NCBI RefSeq assembly: GCF_000478275.1
Contig: NZ_ASJB01000090.1
Location: forward strand, 466-56,550
Source: Amycolatopsis orientalis DSM 40040 = KCTC 9412
GTDB lineage: Bacteria > Actinomycetota > Actinomycetes > Mycobacteriales > Pseudonocardiaceae
Reading direction: 5' to 3'
DNA length: 56,085 bases
Part shown: piece after piece, positions 15,343 through 24,873 of the stretch
How positions within the stretch are numbered: the first letter of the stretch is position 1
How the letters are laid out: every line of letters begins with the position of its first letter
Notes under the pieces: model-generated
What the model saw: only the letters and a program-made list of their open reading frames with translations
What the model was told of the DNA's origin: nothing
The model's database searches: none
Position numbers and translations under genes: made by a program

Positions 15343-16803
15343 ATGGGAGCCCGCACAGGACAGCAGTACCTCGACAAGCTCAACGCGATGACGCCGGAGC
15401 TGTACGTCGACGGCGAGAAGGTGACCTCGAAGGTCGCCGAGCACGCGGCGTTCCGCAACAACGCCCTGACCTACGCGAAACTGTTCGACCTCCAGCACGA
15501 TCCGGCGCACCGCGACGTCCTGACCTACGAGTCGCCGACCACGGGGGAGCGCGTCGGGACGTCGTTCCTCGTGCCGCGCACCGAGGAGGACCTCAAGCGC
15601 CGTCGCGCCGCCTTCTCCGTCTGGGCGCGATACTCCAACGGATTCCTCGGTCGCACCGGCGACTACATGAACTCGTCGCTCACCGCGCTTTCGACCGCGA
15701 AGAAGTTCTTCTCGCAGGCGGATCCCGTCTTCGGCGAACGTATCGAGAAGTACTACGAGATGGCGCGTGAGAACGATCTCCTGGCGACGCACACCCTGAT
15801 CCCGCCGCAGGTCAACCGTTCGGTTTCGGGGAGCCGGCAGGGTGGCGGCAACCTTTCGGCCAAGGTGGTGGAGGAGCGGGCGGACGGCATCGTCGTCCGC
15901 GGGGCCCGGATGCTCGCCACGATCGCGCCGATCGCCGACGAACTCCTGGTGTTCCCGTCGACCGTCCTGCGCGGCACCCCCGAGGACGCCCCGTACTCCT
16001 ACGCCTTCGCCGTCCCGAACGACGCGCCGGGGCTGAAGTACTTCTGCCGCGCCGGACTTCACCACGGCCGTTCGCACTTCGACGAGCCGCTCGCCTCGCG
16101 CTTCGAGGAGATGGACGCGGTCGTGGTGTTCGACGACGTCTTCGTCCCGAACGAGCGCGTCTTCCTGCTCGGGCATCCGGAACTGTGCAACGCCTGGTAC
16201 TCCGAGACCGGGGCGGGCGCCCTCATGACCCACCAGGTCGTCACCCGCACGCTGGCCAAGACCGAGTTCTACCTCGGGCTCGCCAGCGAGATAGCCGCCG
16301 CGATCGGCATCGGCGGCTTCCAGCACATCCAGCAGGACCTTTCGGAGCTGATCTCCTACGTCGAGATCGAGAAGGCCGTGCTGCGCGCCGCCGAGGCCGA
16401 CGGCGCGGTGAGCGAGGACGGCGTGTTCCTGCCGAAGTGGGAGGTCCTCAACGCCGCCCGGAACTGGTATCCCACCAAGGTTTCGCCGCGGCTGACCGAG
16501 ATCATCCGCAAGTTCTCCGCGTCCGGCCTGATGGCCCTGCCGGGGGAGGCGGACTTCGACGCGGAAGGGCGTCCCGACATCGACGTCTACCTCCAGTCGG
16601 CCACCCTGCCGGCCAAGGACCGCGCGCGGCTGTTCAAGCTGGCGTTCGACGCGTCGGTCTCGAGCTTCGCCGGGCGGGAGTCGCTGTACGAGTACTTCTT
16701 CTTCGGCGACCCGGTGCGGATGGCCGGCGCCCAGGTGAACGCGTACCCGCGCGAGGCCCTGCAGGAGCGCGTGCGCGAACTCCTGGCACGGGAAGGGTAC
16801 TAG
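15343..16803 (+). CDS. hpaB: 4-hydroxyphenylacetate 3-monooxygenase, oxygenase component
   Basis: 486-residue FADH2-dependent aromatic hydroxylase that converts 4-hydroxyphenylacetate to 3,4-dihydroxyphenylacetate, feeding the dioxygenase at 7375-8469. The acyl-CoA-dehydrogenase-like fold of HpaB is recognised from the N-terminal RTGQQYLDKLNAM, the central THTLIPPQVNRS and FDDVFVPNERVF, and the C-terminal SFAGRESLYEYFFFGDP. AAGGAG precedes the ATG at good spacing. Length is normal. Together with hpaC it forms the entry step of the island, under the divergent IclR regulator. Chlorophenol and nitrophenol hydroxylases share the family, but full hpa context makes this substrate likely. Confidence 0.93.
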   Translation: MGARTGQQYLDKLNAMTPELYVDGEKVTSKVAEHAAFRNNALTYAKLFDLQHDPAHRDVLTYESPTTGERVGTSFLVPRTEEDLKRRRAAFSVWARYSNGFLGRTGDYMNSSLTALSTAKKFFSQADPVFGERIEKYYEMARENDLLATHTLIPPQVNRSVSGSRQGGGNLSAKVVEERADGIVVRGARMLATIAPIADELLVFPSTVLRGTPEDAPYSYAFAVPNDAPGLKYFCRAGLHHGRSHFDEPLASRFEEMDAVVVFDDVFVPNERVFLLGHPELCNAWYSETGAGALMTHQVVTRTLAKTEFYLGLASEIAAAIGIGGFQHIQQDLSELISYVEIEKAVLRAAEADGAVSEDGVFLPKWEVLNAARNWYPTKVSPRLTEIIRKFSASGLMALPGEADFDAEGRPDIDVYLQSATLPAKDRARLFKLAFDASVSSFAGRESLYEYFFFGDPVRMAGAQVNAYPREALQERVRELLAREGY

Positions 16804-16857
16804 GCCCGGATTTCGTCGATGGATCGCCGTCCGCGCGCGATTTCATCGGCGATTTCC

Positions 16858-16873
16858 CCGGGTGCGCACCCGG
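16858..16873. terminator. Perfect 16-bp palindrome after hpaB
   Basis: CCGGGTGCGCACCCGG, self-complementary throughout, 54 bases past the hpaB stop. It could be a terminator without T-run or a protein site. The rest of the gap to 17074 holds no gene that can be supported. Confidence 0.4.
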
Positions 16874-17074
16874 CCGTCGATCCACTCTTCCGGCGGCCGG
16901 TGTTTTCGCCCATGATGTGTCCCGAATTTGTCCAAAGTTCCGTTATCACGAAGCGATGAGCGCGTTGCGACGTTCGAGCTAATCTCCGCATTGACCGTTC
17001 AAGTCCGCCATATCGGTGCGCAAAAATCCAGGTGCCCTGATCGACGATGGCCAGGACGAGCGGCAGGGGGAGAC

Positions 17075-17788
17075 ATGATCGAAACCGTGCAGTGCGCGGG
17101 CGCGGATTTCTGCGAAGAGCTTTCGGGCTCGGGTGACACGTCCTTCACCCGTTTCTACGAAGGCGACCCACCATCGCGACTAATATATTCGACGGAAAAT
17201 TTGACCTTACTGGCCGACATGTCGCCGCTCGTCCTCGGGCATCTTCTGCTGTTGCCGTCGAACCACTACCTGTCGTTCGCGCAGGTGCTTTCCCTCCATG
17301 CGGCCGAGGTTCGCGATCTTCTGGACGGTTTCCTGCCGCTGTACCGGGAAACCTTCGGTGAACCGCTGATCCTGGAGCACGGGTCGAGCGCGGGGCAGGG
17401 AAGCCACGCGTGCATCACGCACGCGCATCTGCATTTCCTCCCCGTCGACGGCGACGCCGTGGACGCCCTCCTTGTCGGGGATTCCCTCACTTACCTTGAT
17501 TTGAGCGACCTCGGCGAACTCACACTCCCGCCGTGGCCTTCTTCGGCCTATTTCCTGCGTGTGTACCGGGAGAAATATCGAGTCTATCGGCCGACCGGGG
17601 AACAGAAAAGGCAGTATCTGCGTTCGATCGTCGGAGCCGTGCTGGCGATCGAAGAACCGGAATGGGATTACGCGGTGGTGATGCGGAAGGCGGCGCTGCG
17701 CGAGACCATGCGAATGGTGGACTACTGGCCGGGGAAACTCGACGGGACCGTCATGGCCGCCGATGCGGAGGCGGCCCGTGTCCGGTGA
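17075..17788 (+). CDS. HIT-domain (histidine triad) protein
   Basis: 237-residue protein with a histidine-triad nucleotide hydrolase/transferase fold. The triad reads THAHLHFLP with His116, His118 and His120; the strand GHLLLLPSNHYLSF upstream is the typical HIT nucleotide-side segment. The start ATG 17075 follows CAGGGGGA; the longer open frame upstream has no ribosome site. About 100 residues follow the triad, longer than Hint/FHIT enzymes, so a C-terminal extension (about 135-237) of unknown role is present. HIT proteins split or transfer nucleotidyl groups (AMP, UMP, CMP). It is first in a four-gene overlapping set with a ThiL-like protein, a membrane protein and a methyltransferase. Its substrate is unknown. 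Confidence 0.83.
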   Translation: MIETVQCAGADFCEELSGSGDTSFTRFYEGDPPSRLIYSTENLTLLADMSPLVLGHLLLLPSNHYLSFAQVLSLHAAEVRDLLDGFLPLYRETFGEPLILEHGSSAGQGSHACITHAHLHFLPVDGDAVDALLVGDSLTYLDLSDLGELTLPPWPSSAYFLRVYREKYRVYRPTGEQKRQYLRSIVGAVLAIEEPEWDYAVVMRKAALRETMRMVDYWPGKLDGTVMAADAEAARVR

Positions 17789-18842
17789 GAACTTCTCCGA
17801 CGAGCCGACCCGCCTCGCCGAGACGATCGTGCCGCTGTTCGCCCGGCAGGCCGGTGCGTTCACCCCGGTCGCGGCCCCGGACGGCAGCCGGGTGGAGCTG
17901 ATCACGGGAGCCGACGACCAGGACGACTGCGCGGTCTTCCGGCTGACCGGGAACCACGACCTCGTGGTGGGCACCGATTACGTCCGCGGCCCCAAGTTCA
18001 GGTTGTACGAGATGGGCCACCTCGACGAATACGACCTCGGGTACTACCTGGTCGCGGCCAATCTGAGTGATATCGCGGCCATGGGGGCGAAACCGATCGG
18101 CCTGCTCTCGGTCGTCAGGTATCCGGCCGAGATGGACGACGTCCTGTTCGGATTCGTCATGAAGGGCATCCGCGACGCGTGCGCCGCCTTCGGCTGTCCC
18201 AACGTGGGCGGTGACATCGGCGGCGCGGAACGGCTGATCCTCGCGGCCTCGGCGCTGGGTGTGTGCCCCGCGGGCGGTGCGTTGCTGCGGTCCGGGGCGA
18301 AACCGGGTGACGTCGTCTGCCTCACCGCGCCGACGGGACTCGCCGGCGCCGCGATGGCCTATCTGCGGGCGGGGATTCCGGACCCGGCGATCGAAGGGCT
18401 CCTTCCGTCTCTGCTCGCCAACTGGAAACGACCGGTGGCGCGGATCGGCGAAGGACTCGCGCTCGCGGCCAGCGGATTGGTCACGAGCTGTCAGGACACT
18501 TCGGACGGACTGAAGGCCACCTTGCTGAGCATCGCCGACCTCAGCGGTGTCGGGATCGCCGTCGACGAGCGGGCGGTCCCTGTCCCCGAGTCCGTGGCGG
18601 CCGTGGCCGCGCACGTCGGCGTGGAGCCACTGGCCCTGGTCCTGGGCGATTCGGTCGATTTCGAACTCGTCTTCACCGTGCCGCCCTGCCGGGTGGACGA
18701 ACTCGCGGAATCGGTGGATTTCCACCGGATCGGCGTGGTCGTCGAGGAACCGGAAGTGGTACTGGTGGGCGAGGACGGCAGCCGTGCGGCGTTGCCCGGA
18801 AAGGCGTGGCGGCACCAGGGCGGCGGCGACGGGAAGGCATGA
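17778..18842 (+). CDS. ThiL-like / AIR-synthase-related ATP-dependent protein
   Basis: About 354 residues from GTG 17778, chosen because GGAGG (17768-17772) sits five bases before it; an in-frame ATG at 17763 is the alternative. The fold is that of the PurM/ThiL/SelD/HypE family: an acidic DDQDDCAVF loop, the VVGTDYVRG segment where ThiL has its substrate-metal loop, ANLSDIAAMGAKPIG, GGDIGGAE and QDTSDGLKATL. The closest match by eye is thiamine-monophosphate kinase. The ThiL substrate loop is altered and no thiamine gene is nearby, so a different phosphorylation or ATP-activation reaction is likely. It overlaps the HIT gene by 11 bases and the next gene by ATGA, implying coupled translation. 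Confidence 0.78.
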   Translation: MSGENFSDEPTRLAETIVPLFARQAGAFTPVAAPDGSRVELITGADDQDDCAVFRLTGNHDLVVGTDYVRGPKFRLYEMGHLDEYDLGYYLVAANLSDIAAMGAKPIGLLSVVRYPAEMDDVLFGFVMKGIRDACAAFGCPNVGGDIGGAERLILAASALGVCPAGGALLRSGAKPGDVVCLTAPTGLAGAAMAYLRAGIPDPAIEGLLPSLLANWKRPVARIGEGLALAASGLVTSCQDTSDGLKATLLSIADLSGVGIAVDERAVPVPESVAAVAAHVGVEPLALVLGDSVDFELVFTVPPCRVDELAESVDFHRIGVVVEEPEVVLVGEDGSRAALPGKAWRHQGGGDGKA

Positions 18843-19606
18843 GCCGGATGACGGCCAAGTCCGCCGACAAGGTGATCCTGCTTTCGGCGACGTTGTTCTT
18901 GGCGGGCAAGGCCTACAACATTCCATCGAAGGCTTTCTGGGATGCACTCCTGAGTGGCCGCTCCTATCTGCTGTTGATCTTTCTCGTGGTGGCCGGTGTG
19001 TTCGGCGCGTTCACTCCGTTCGAAAGCTGGCGGCGGCGTTCGTTCGTGGACCGGAACGTCATCATGCGCCGCCGCGTGCTGTCCACCTTCGGCAGGCTGC
19101 TGGAGATCAGTGCGGAAATCGAGCCCCCGTTGGAGACCGGCGATCTGGCCCTCCATCTGTGGCGGCGAAAGCGGACTCTGCGGCATCCGGTCCACGGTGT
19201 GCTCAAGCGTCTCTCCTCCTATCGGATGTCATCCTTTCCGGCGACCCGGACCTTCGCGCCGGTCCGCGGTGTCGGCGCGGTGGGACTGTGCTGGCTCCAC
19301 GATCGTGAGGTGGCGATCGACGTCGCGCCGCTGGTCGCGGCCCTCACCGACCCGGCGAAATACGACGACCACGTGGCACGGCACGGTAAGGAATCGGTGA
19401 TGAACCTGTCCTGGGAGCAGTTCCAGGCGCTCAAGCATCGAACCGCGCTCTTCGTCACCCCGATCAGAAGCGGGCGCAACAAGTTCGTCGGCTGCGTGAG
19501 CGTCGACGCCGGCAGTGGTTACGAAGTGCTCAACCGGCGGCAGCTGCTCGAGGAGATGACCAACCTGGGGATGGCCGTGGGCCGTGAGGATTTCGAATGC
19601 ACCTGA
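18839..19606 (+). CDS. Membrane-anchored protein with GAF-like C-terminus, function unknown
   Basis: 255 residues from ATG 18839, which overlaps the preceding stop as ATGA and has GGAAGG upstream. Two hydrophobic stretches lie near the N-terminus (about 9-27 and 40-60, the second SYLLLIFLVVAGVFGAF), followed by RRR-rich cytosolic sequence. The C-terminal part (about 195-250: ALFVTPIRSGRNKFVGCVSV then LLEEMTNLGMAVGR) has the look of a GAF sensor domain. I do not recognise the full family. Its place between the ThiL-like gene and a methyltransferase, overlapping both, says it works with them, perhaps as a membrane-tethered sensor or scaffold. That role is inference. Confidence 0.72.
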   Translation: MSRMTAKSADKVILLSATLFLAGKAYNIPSKAFWDALLSGRSYLLLIFLVVAGVFGAFTPFESWRRRSFVDRNVIMRRRVLSTFGRLLEISAEIEPPLETGDLALHLWRRKRTLRHPVHGVLKRLSSYRMSSFPATRTFAPVRGVGAVGLCWLHDREVAIDVAPLVAALTDPAKYDDHVARHGKESVMNLSWEQFQALKHRTALFVTPIRSGRNKFVGCVSVDAGSGYEVLNRRQLLEEMTNLGMAVGREDFECT

Positions 19607-20226
19607 ACGGCGAAAACCTGCGCGCACTCGTATCGAAGACCCGCCGGACCTATGACGAGCACGCCGCGATATATATCCGCACCACCGGGACGCTCGACTT
19701 GTTCCCCGGCCTCGATCAGGAGCTGGCCCGGTTTTTCGAGGCCCTTCCCGGTGGTGTGGTCCTGGACCTCGGTTGTGGTGCGGGACGCGACTCCGAGTAT
19801 CTGATCGGGCTGGGCGCGGCCGTGCTCGCGGGTGACGTCAGCGAGGAGATGCTGCGGATCACCCGGGACCGTTGCGGCGTCTTCGGTTCGGTGCAGTGCG
19901 ACCTGCTCGCCCTGCCGCTCGCGGCCGGGGTTTTCGATGGCGTGTGGGCTTGTGCGAGCGTGCTGCATCTGCCGCGCCGGGCGCATCCCGCCGCCTTCTC
20001 CGAAATCCACCGGGTGCTCGCGCCGGGCGGGGTCGCCGCGATCAGCCTCAAGGCGGGGGAGGGCGAAGGATGGGTGCGGGATGTCCGGATGCCGTCCGCG
20101 CGATGGTTTTCGTTGCGCAGGCCCGAATCCGTACTCGAAGAACTGCACGCCGTCGGATTCGGGGCGGCCGAGGTGCTGCCGAGCGGCAGAGGTGACTGGT
20201 TCGTCGTGGAGGCGGTGAAGACCTGA
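19597..20226 (+). CDS. Class I SAM-dependent methyltransferase
   Basis: 209-residue methyltransferase with a Rossmann-fold SAM site: motif I VLDLGCGAGRDSEYLIGLG, the acidic GDVSEEML after strand 2, and a post-motif FDGVWACASVLHLPR of the small-molecule methyltransferase type. The C-terminal part (RWFSLRRPESVLEELHAVGF) resembles ubiquinone/biotin-pathway-like enzymes. It overlaps the membrane-protein gene by 10 bases and is the last plus-strand gene. Its TGA directly abuts the stop of the convergent HIT gene, so that the two stops form TGATCA. The acceptor is unknown. Confidence 0.85.
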   Translation: MHLNGENLRALVSKTRRTYDEHAAIYIRTTGTLDLFPGLDQELARFFEALPGGVVLDLGCGAGRDSEYLIGLGAAVLAGDVSEEMLRITRDRCGVFGSVQCDLLALPLAAGVFDGVWACASVLHLPRRAHPAAFSEIHRVLAPGGVAAISLKAGEGEGWVRDVRMPSARWFSLRRPESVLEELHAVGFGAAEVLPSGRGDWFVVEAVKT

Positions 20227-20751
20227 TCAGGCCCATTCGTCGGGGTCGATCCCCGGCAGGATCTGGCGGATGCCGCCCCGGGGGTCCGCCACATCGCCTT
20301 CGTAGCGCGGGATCAGATGGATGTGCAAGTGGTCGATGGTCCGGCCCGCGGCCCGTCCTTCGTTCACCCCGATGGTGTAACCGGCGGGCTGGAACTGTTC
20401 TTCGATCCGTTGCCTTGCTTGTTTGATCAGGTCGTAGACCTCGGCATGTTCGGACTTGGTGAGGTCGAAGTAGGACTCGACATGTCTTTTCGGGACGACC
20501 TCGACATGACCTTTGGCTAGCGGGTAGTTGTCCCAGCGGACGTAGATTTCGTCGCCATTGATCACCAGCTCATTGACGTCGGGATCATGAATCTGACAAA
20601 AGAGGCATTTGCCGGTAGCCGGCTCGGCTTCGTGTTCTTTCGCCATCGCCGGTTCCATCACTAAATACTCCTTGTCATTGATCGACCACTTGAAGTCATA
20701 CCCGGTGGTCAACTTAGCTTCGTCGCAGACAAAGCAAAAGCGTACTCGCAC
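20227..20751 (-). CDS. HIT-family hydrolase with Cys-rich N-terminal extension
   Basis: About 174 residues. The core (about 50-160) is a classic HIT protein: CLFCQIHDP, WDNYPLAKGHVEVVPKRH and the triad HLHIHLIPRY with His141/143/145. Before it lies an unusual extension beginning VRVRFCFVCDEAKLTTGYDF; its CxxC and the later CxxC could bind a metal. The start is uncertain: GTG 20751 overlaps the kinase stop (TAGTG), GTG 20784 would overlap more, and an ATG near 20658 would give a minimal HIT protein. The bases around 20570-20760 are visibly richer in A/T than their surroundings, which suggests transfer or relaxed codon use. It is co-transcribed with the cytidylate-kinase gene and converges with the other HIT cluster. 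Confidence 0.82.
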   Translation of the reverse strand: MRVRFCFVCDEAKLTTGYDFKWSINDKEYLVMEPAMAKEHEAEPATGKCLFCQIHDPDVNELVINGDEIYVRWDNYPLAKGHVEVVPKRHVESYFDLTKSEHAEVYDLIKQARQRIEEQFQPAGYTIGVNEGRAAGRTIDHLHIHLIPRYEGDVADPRGGIRQILPGIDPDEWA

Positions 20752-21425
20752 TATCGGTTGATCTCTAAGCCTCGGTTGAGACACGCCGAAGACATTCGGC
20801 CCACCACCTGATCGAGAGTGAGACCGGAGGTGTCGATCCTGATGGCGTCCTCGGCGGCGACCAACGGCGACGCCGCGCGGGACATGTCGGCTTCGTCCCG
20901 GCGGATCACGTCTTCGAGCACGTTCTCATAAGAGCCGGCCCGCTCTTGGTGTACTCGCCGCATCGCCCGGACTTCGGGTGTCGCGGTCAGATAGAACTTC
21001 ACAGGTGCGGTGGGGAAGATCGTGGTGCCGATGTCCCGTCCTTCGATGACGCACTGTGCCTGGTTTCCGGCCCAAAGCCTGATGAGGCTGGTGACGCGCT
21101 GCCGGACGTCCGCGATCCTGGCCACGGCCGAAACGGCCACGTTGACCGGGGCCGCCCGCAGTTTGTCCGGGGCGTAGCGCTCGGAGGTCAGCAGGCCGGC
21201 GGAGCGGCTTTCCCTGATCAGGTCATCACAGAGGCCGGTGACCTCGCGCGCATTGTCGACAGGAATTTCGCGTCGCAGCGCTTCGAAGGCGATAATGCGA
21301 TAAGTCCGGCCGCTTTCGAGGTAGTGCAGGCCGAAGATTTCCGCCAGTGCCAGGCAGGTGGACGTCTTGCCCGCCGCCGCCGGTCCGTCCACCGCGATGA
21401 CCGTGCTGACGCCTGGTTCGGGCAT
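20751..21425 (-). CDS. Cytidylate kinase-like protein
   Basis: 224 residues from ATG 21425, preceded by AAGGAA. It is a nucleoside-monophosphate kinase of the cytidylate-kinase family: P-loop DGPAAAGKTSTCLALAE, the CMP-binding part with LESGRTYRIIAFEALRR, GRDIGTTIFPTAPVKFYLTA and a Asp/Arg lid segment EDVIRRDEADMSRAASPL. The usual Cmk sequence has GTMYR where this has GRTYR, so it may be a paralogue with a shifted role; the housekeeping cmk normally lies next to a GTPase gene (der), which is absent here. The following HIT gene starts within its stop codon. It would phosphorylate CMP/dCMP or a related nucleotide. Confidence 0.84.
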   Translation of the reverse strand: MPEPGVSTVIAVDGPAAAGKTSTCLALAEIFGLHYLESGRTYRIIAFEALRREIPVDNAREVTGLCDDLIRESRSAGLLTSERYAPDKLRAAPVNVAVSAVARIADVRQRVTSLIRLWAGNQAQCVIEGRDIGTTIFPTAPVKFYLTATPEVRAMRRVHQERAGSYENVLEDVIRRDEADMSRAASPLVAAEDAIRIDTSGLTLDQVVGRMSSACLNRGLEINR

Positions 21426-21731
21426 GTCGATTCCTTGCTGGTGAGCCGGCGCCGGAGTTGGATCGAATGAGCAGGGCGCAGACGCTACCACGGAAGGAAT
21501 CGGTGCGTGGCAACGTCTTGTGCACGGTCGAGAGGCAGATTGGCGACGCTCTGGTGATATCCGCTCACCCGTACAGGGTATTCGATGCGCCTCGGATGGG
21601 TTGATGCGTAACCAAAGTGCTCTTCGACGACGGAAAGCGCACCTCGCGCGGTCGCGATCGGTCGAGTGAACTTCTTGCCATGAGAGGAAGTTTCGTGTCG
21701 TGTTCGCACTTCAGAGGTGCGGGTATGGCTC

Positions 21732-21814
21732 GGGGCTGAAGGGTGCTTTCCCCGCATCGCATGCGGCGAAAGCGCCCTTCGCCGCGTGAGATGAGGGGAA
21801 AGTCCCCTTCGGCC
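21732..21814. repeat. Dispersed hairpin family 2, copy B
   Basis: Close copy, same orientation, of the 13895-13979 element: it begins GGGGCTGAAGG, keeps the inner hairpin GCTTTCCCCGCA/TGCGGCGAAAGC with one changed pair, and ends CCCCTTCGGCC. It lies in the 674-base gap 21426-22099, in which I see no credible gene. Confidence 0.86.
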
Positions 21815-21999
21815 ACGCCTGTCGCGACCTTGGCCGGCGCTCGGGCGGGTGCTCAGGTCTTTTCGGGAAAAATGCAAATGGGTCGAGAGAATGTGCTTTT
21901 CGGCAAGCGGGATGTCCTGGGGGTAAAATCTCCGAATAGTTTTTGTAACGAAAGCCACAAAGATGACGTCAGTAGCGGCAACCGCCCTTGAAGGTCCGG

Positions 22000-22047
22000 G
22001 TGTCCCGCAGGACGCCCGGTGAAGCCCGCGTGAGGTGGGCGGGACAC
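22000..22047. repeat. Inverted repeat upstream of furA
   Basis: GTGTCCCGC (22000-22008) pairs with GCGGGACAC (22039-22047) over a 30-base loop that itself contains short GC pairs. It may be a terminator for a transcript entering the furA region. Function not established. Confidence 0.4.
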
Positions 22048-22064
22048 GCCCGGGATCCGCGAAC

Positions 22065-22093
22065 TTGATTCATTCCAGAAAATCGGCCAGACT
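22065..22093 (+). promoter_or_regulatory. furA promoter/operator, probably giving a leaderless transcript
   Basis: TTGATT (22065-22070) and CAGACT (22088-22093) are spaced 17 bases and would start transcription at or next to the GTG 22100. The segment CTTGATTCATTCCAGAAAA resembles, from memory, the mycobacterial furA operator, where FurA represses its own promoter. No ribosome site precedes the GTG, consistent with leaderless translation. Confidence 0.6.
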
Positions 22094-22099
22094 GCGGCG

Positions 22100-22531
22100 G
22101 TGCCCACGACCCCGGACTTCGAGCGGATGCTGCGCGGGGCCGCCCTGCGCGTGACGCGTCCCAGGGTGGCCGTGCTGACAGCGGTACGCGACCATCCGCA
22201 CGCCGACACCGACTCGATCATCGGTGCCGTGCGCGCGGAGCTCGGTGAGGTCTCTCACCAGGCGATTTACGATGTGTTGCGGGCACTGACCACCGCGGGC
22301 CTCGTCCGGCGCATCCAGCCGGCCGGGTCCGTGGCACGTTATGAGTCCCGGGTCGGGGACAACCACCACCACGTTGTGTGCCGATCATGTGGTGTCATCG
22401 CCGACGTCGACTGCGCCGTCGGTCCCGCCCCCTGTTTGAGCGCGTCGGACGACCACGGCTTCGTGATCGAAGAGGCCGAGGTCATCTACTGGGGCCTGTG
22501 TCCCGACTGCGCGACGAAAGCCCGTTCCTGA
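22100..22531 (+). CDS. furA: Fur-family redox/metal-responsive repressor (FurA/CatR type)
   Basis: 143-residue Fur-family repressor. The winged helix (about 10-80) includes RVTRPRVAVLTAV and HQAIYDVLRALTTAGLV. The dimerisation domain has the metal-binding run DNHHHVVCRSCG and a second CPDC near the C-terminus, forming the usual structural zinc site. It lies 35 bases before katG, the standard arrangement in actinobacteria, where FurA/CatR represses both genes until peroxide oxidises its thiols. The start is GTG with no upstream Shine-Dalgarno sequence, fitting a leaderless message. Symbol follows the furA-katG pairing. Confidence 0.93.
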   Translation: MPTTPDFERMLRGAALRVTRPRVAVLTAVRDHPHADTDSIIGAVRAELGEVSHQAIYDVLRALTTAGLVRRIQPAGSVARYESRVGDNHHHVVCRSCGVIADVDCAVGPAPCLSASDDHGFVIEEAEVIYWGLCPDCATKARS

Positions 22532-22566
22532 GCCCTGCAAAGCTCGAATACTCCGGAAGGATTCCC

Positions 22567-24801
<2,235 letters not shown>

Positions 24802-24813
24802 GCTTGATCTCCG

Positions 24814-24856
24814 ACGTCCGGGCCCGTCGCTCTTCGCGGCGGGCCCGGACGTTTTT
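24814..24856 (+). terminator. Rho-independent terminator after katG
   Basis: Thirteen-bp stem ACGTCCGGGCCCG (24814-24826) with its complement at 24840-24852, a 13-base loop, then a run of five T (24852-24856). It is the clearest intrinsic terminator in the window. Confidence 0.93.
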
Positions 24857-24873
24857 CATGCGGAGGGAGTTCG

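Noticed and set aside
16928..17074. Extended N-terminus of the first HIT protein
   Set aside because: No ribosome site for the earlier start and atypical Arg/Cys-rich sequence; CAGGGGGA directly precedes ATG 17075.
21485..21958. 157-codon minus-strand frame in the gap before furA
   Set aside because: It crosses the dispersed hairpin element, lacks a ribosome site and known motifs, and its base composition does not look coding.
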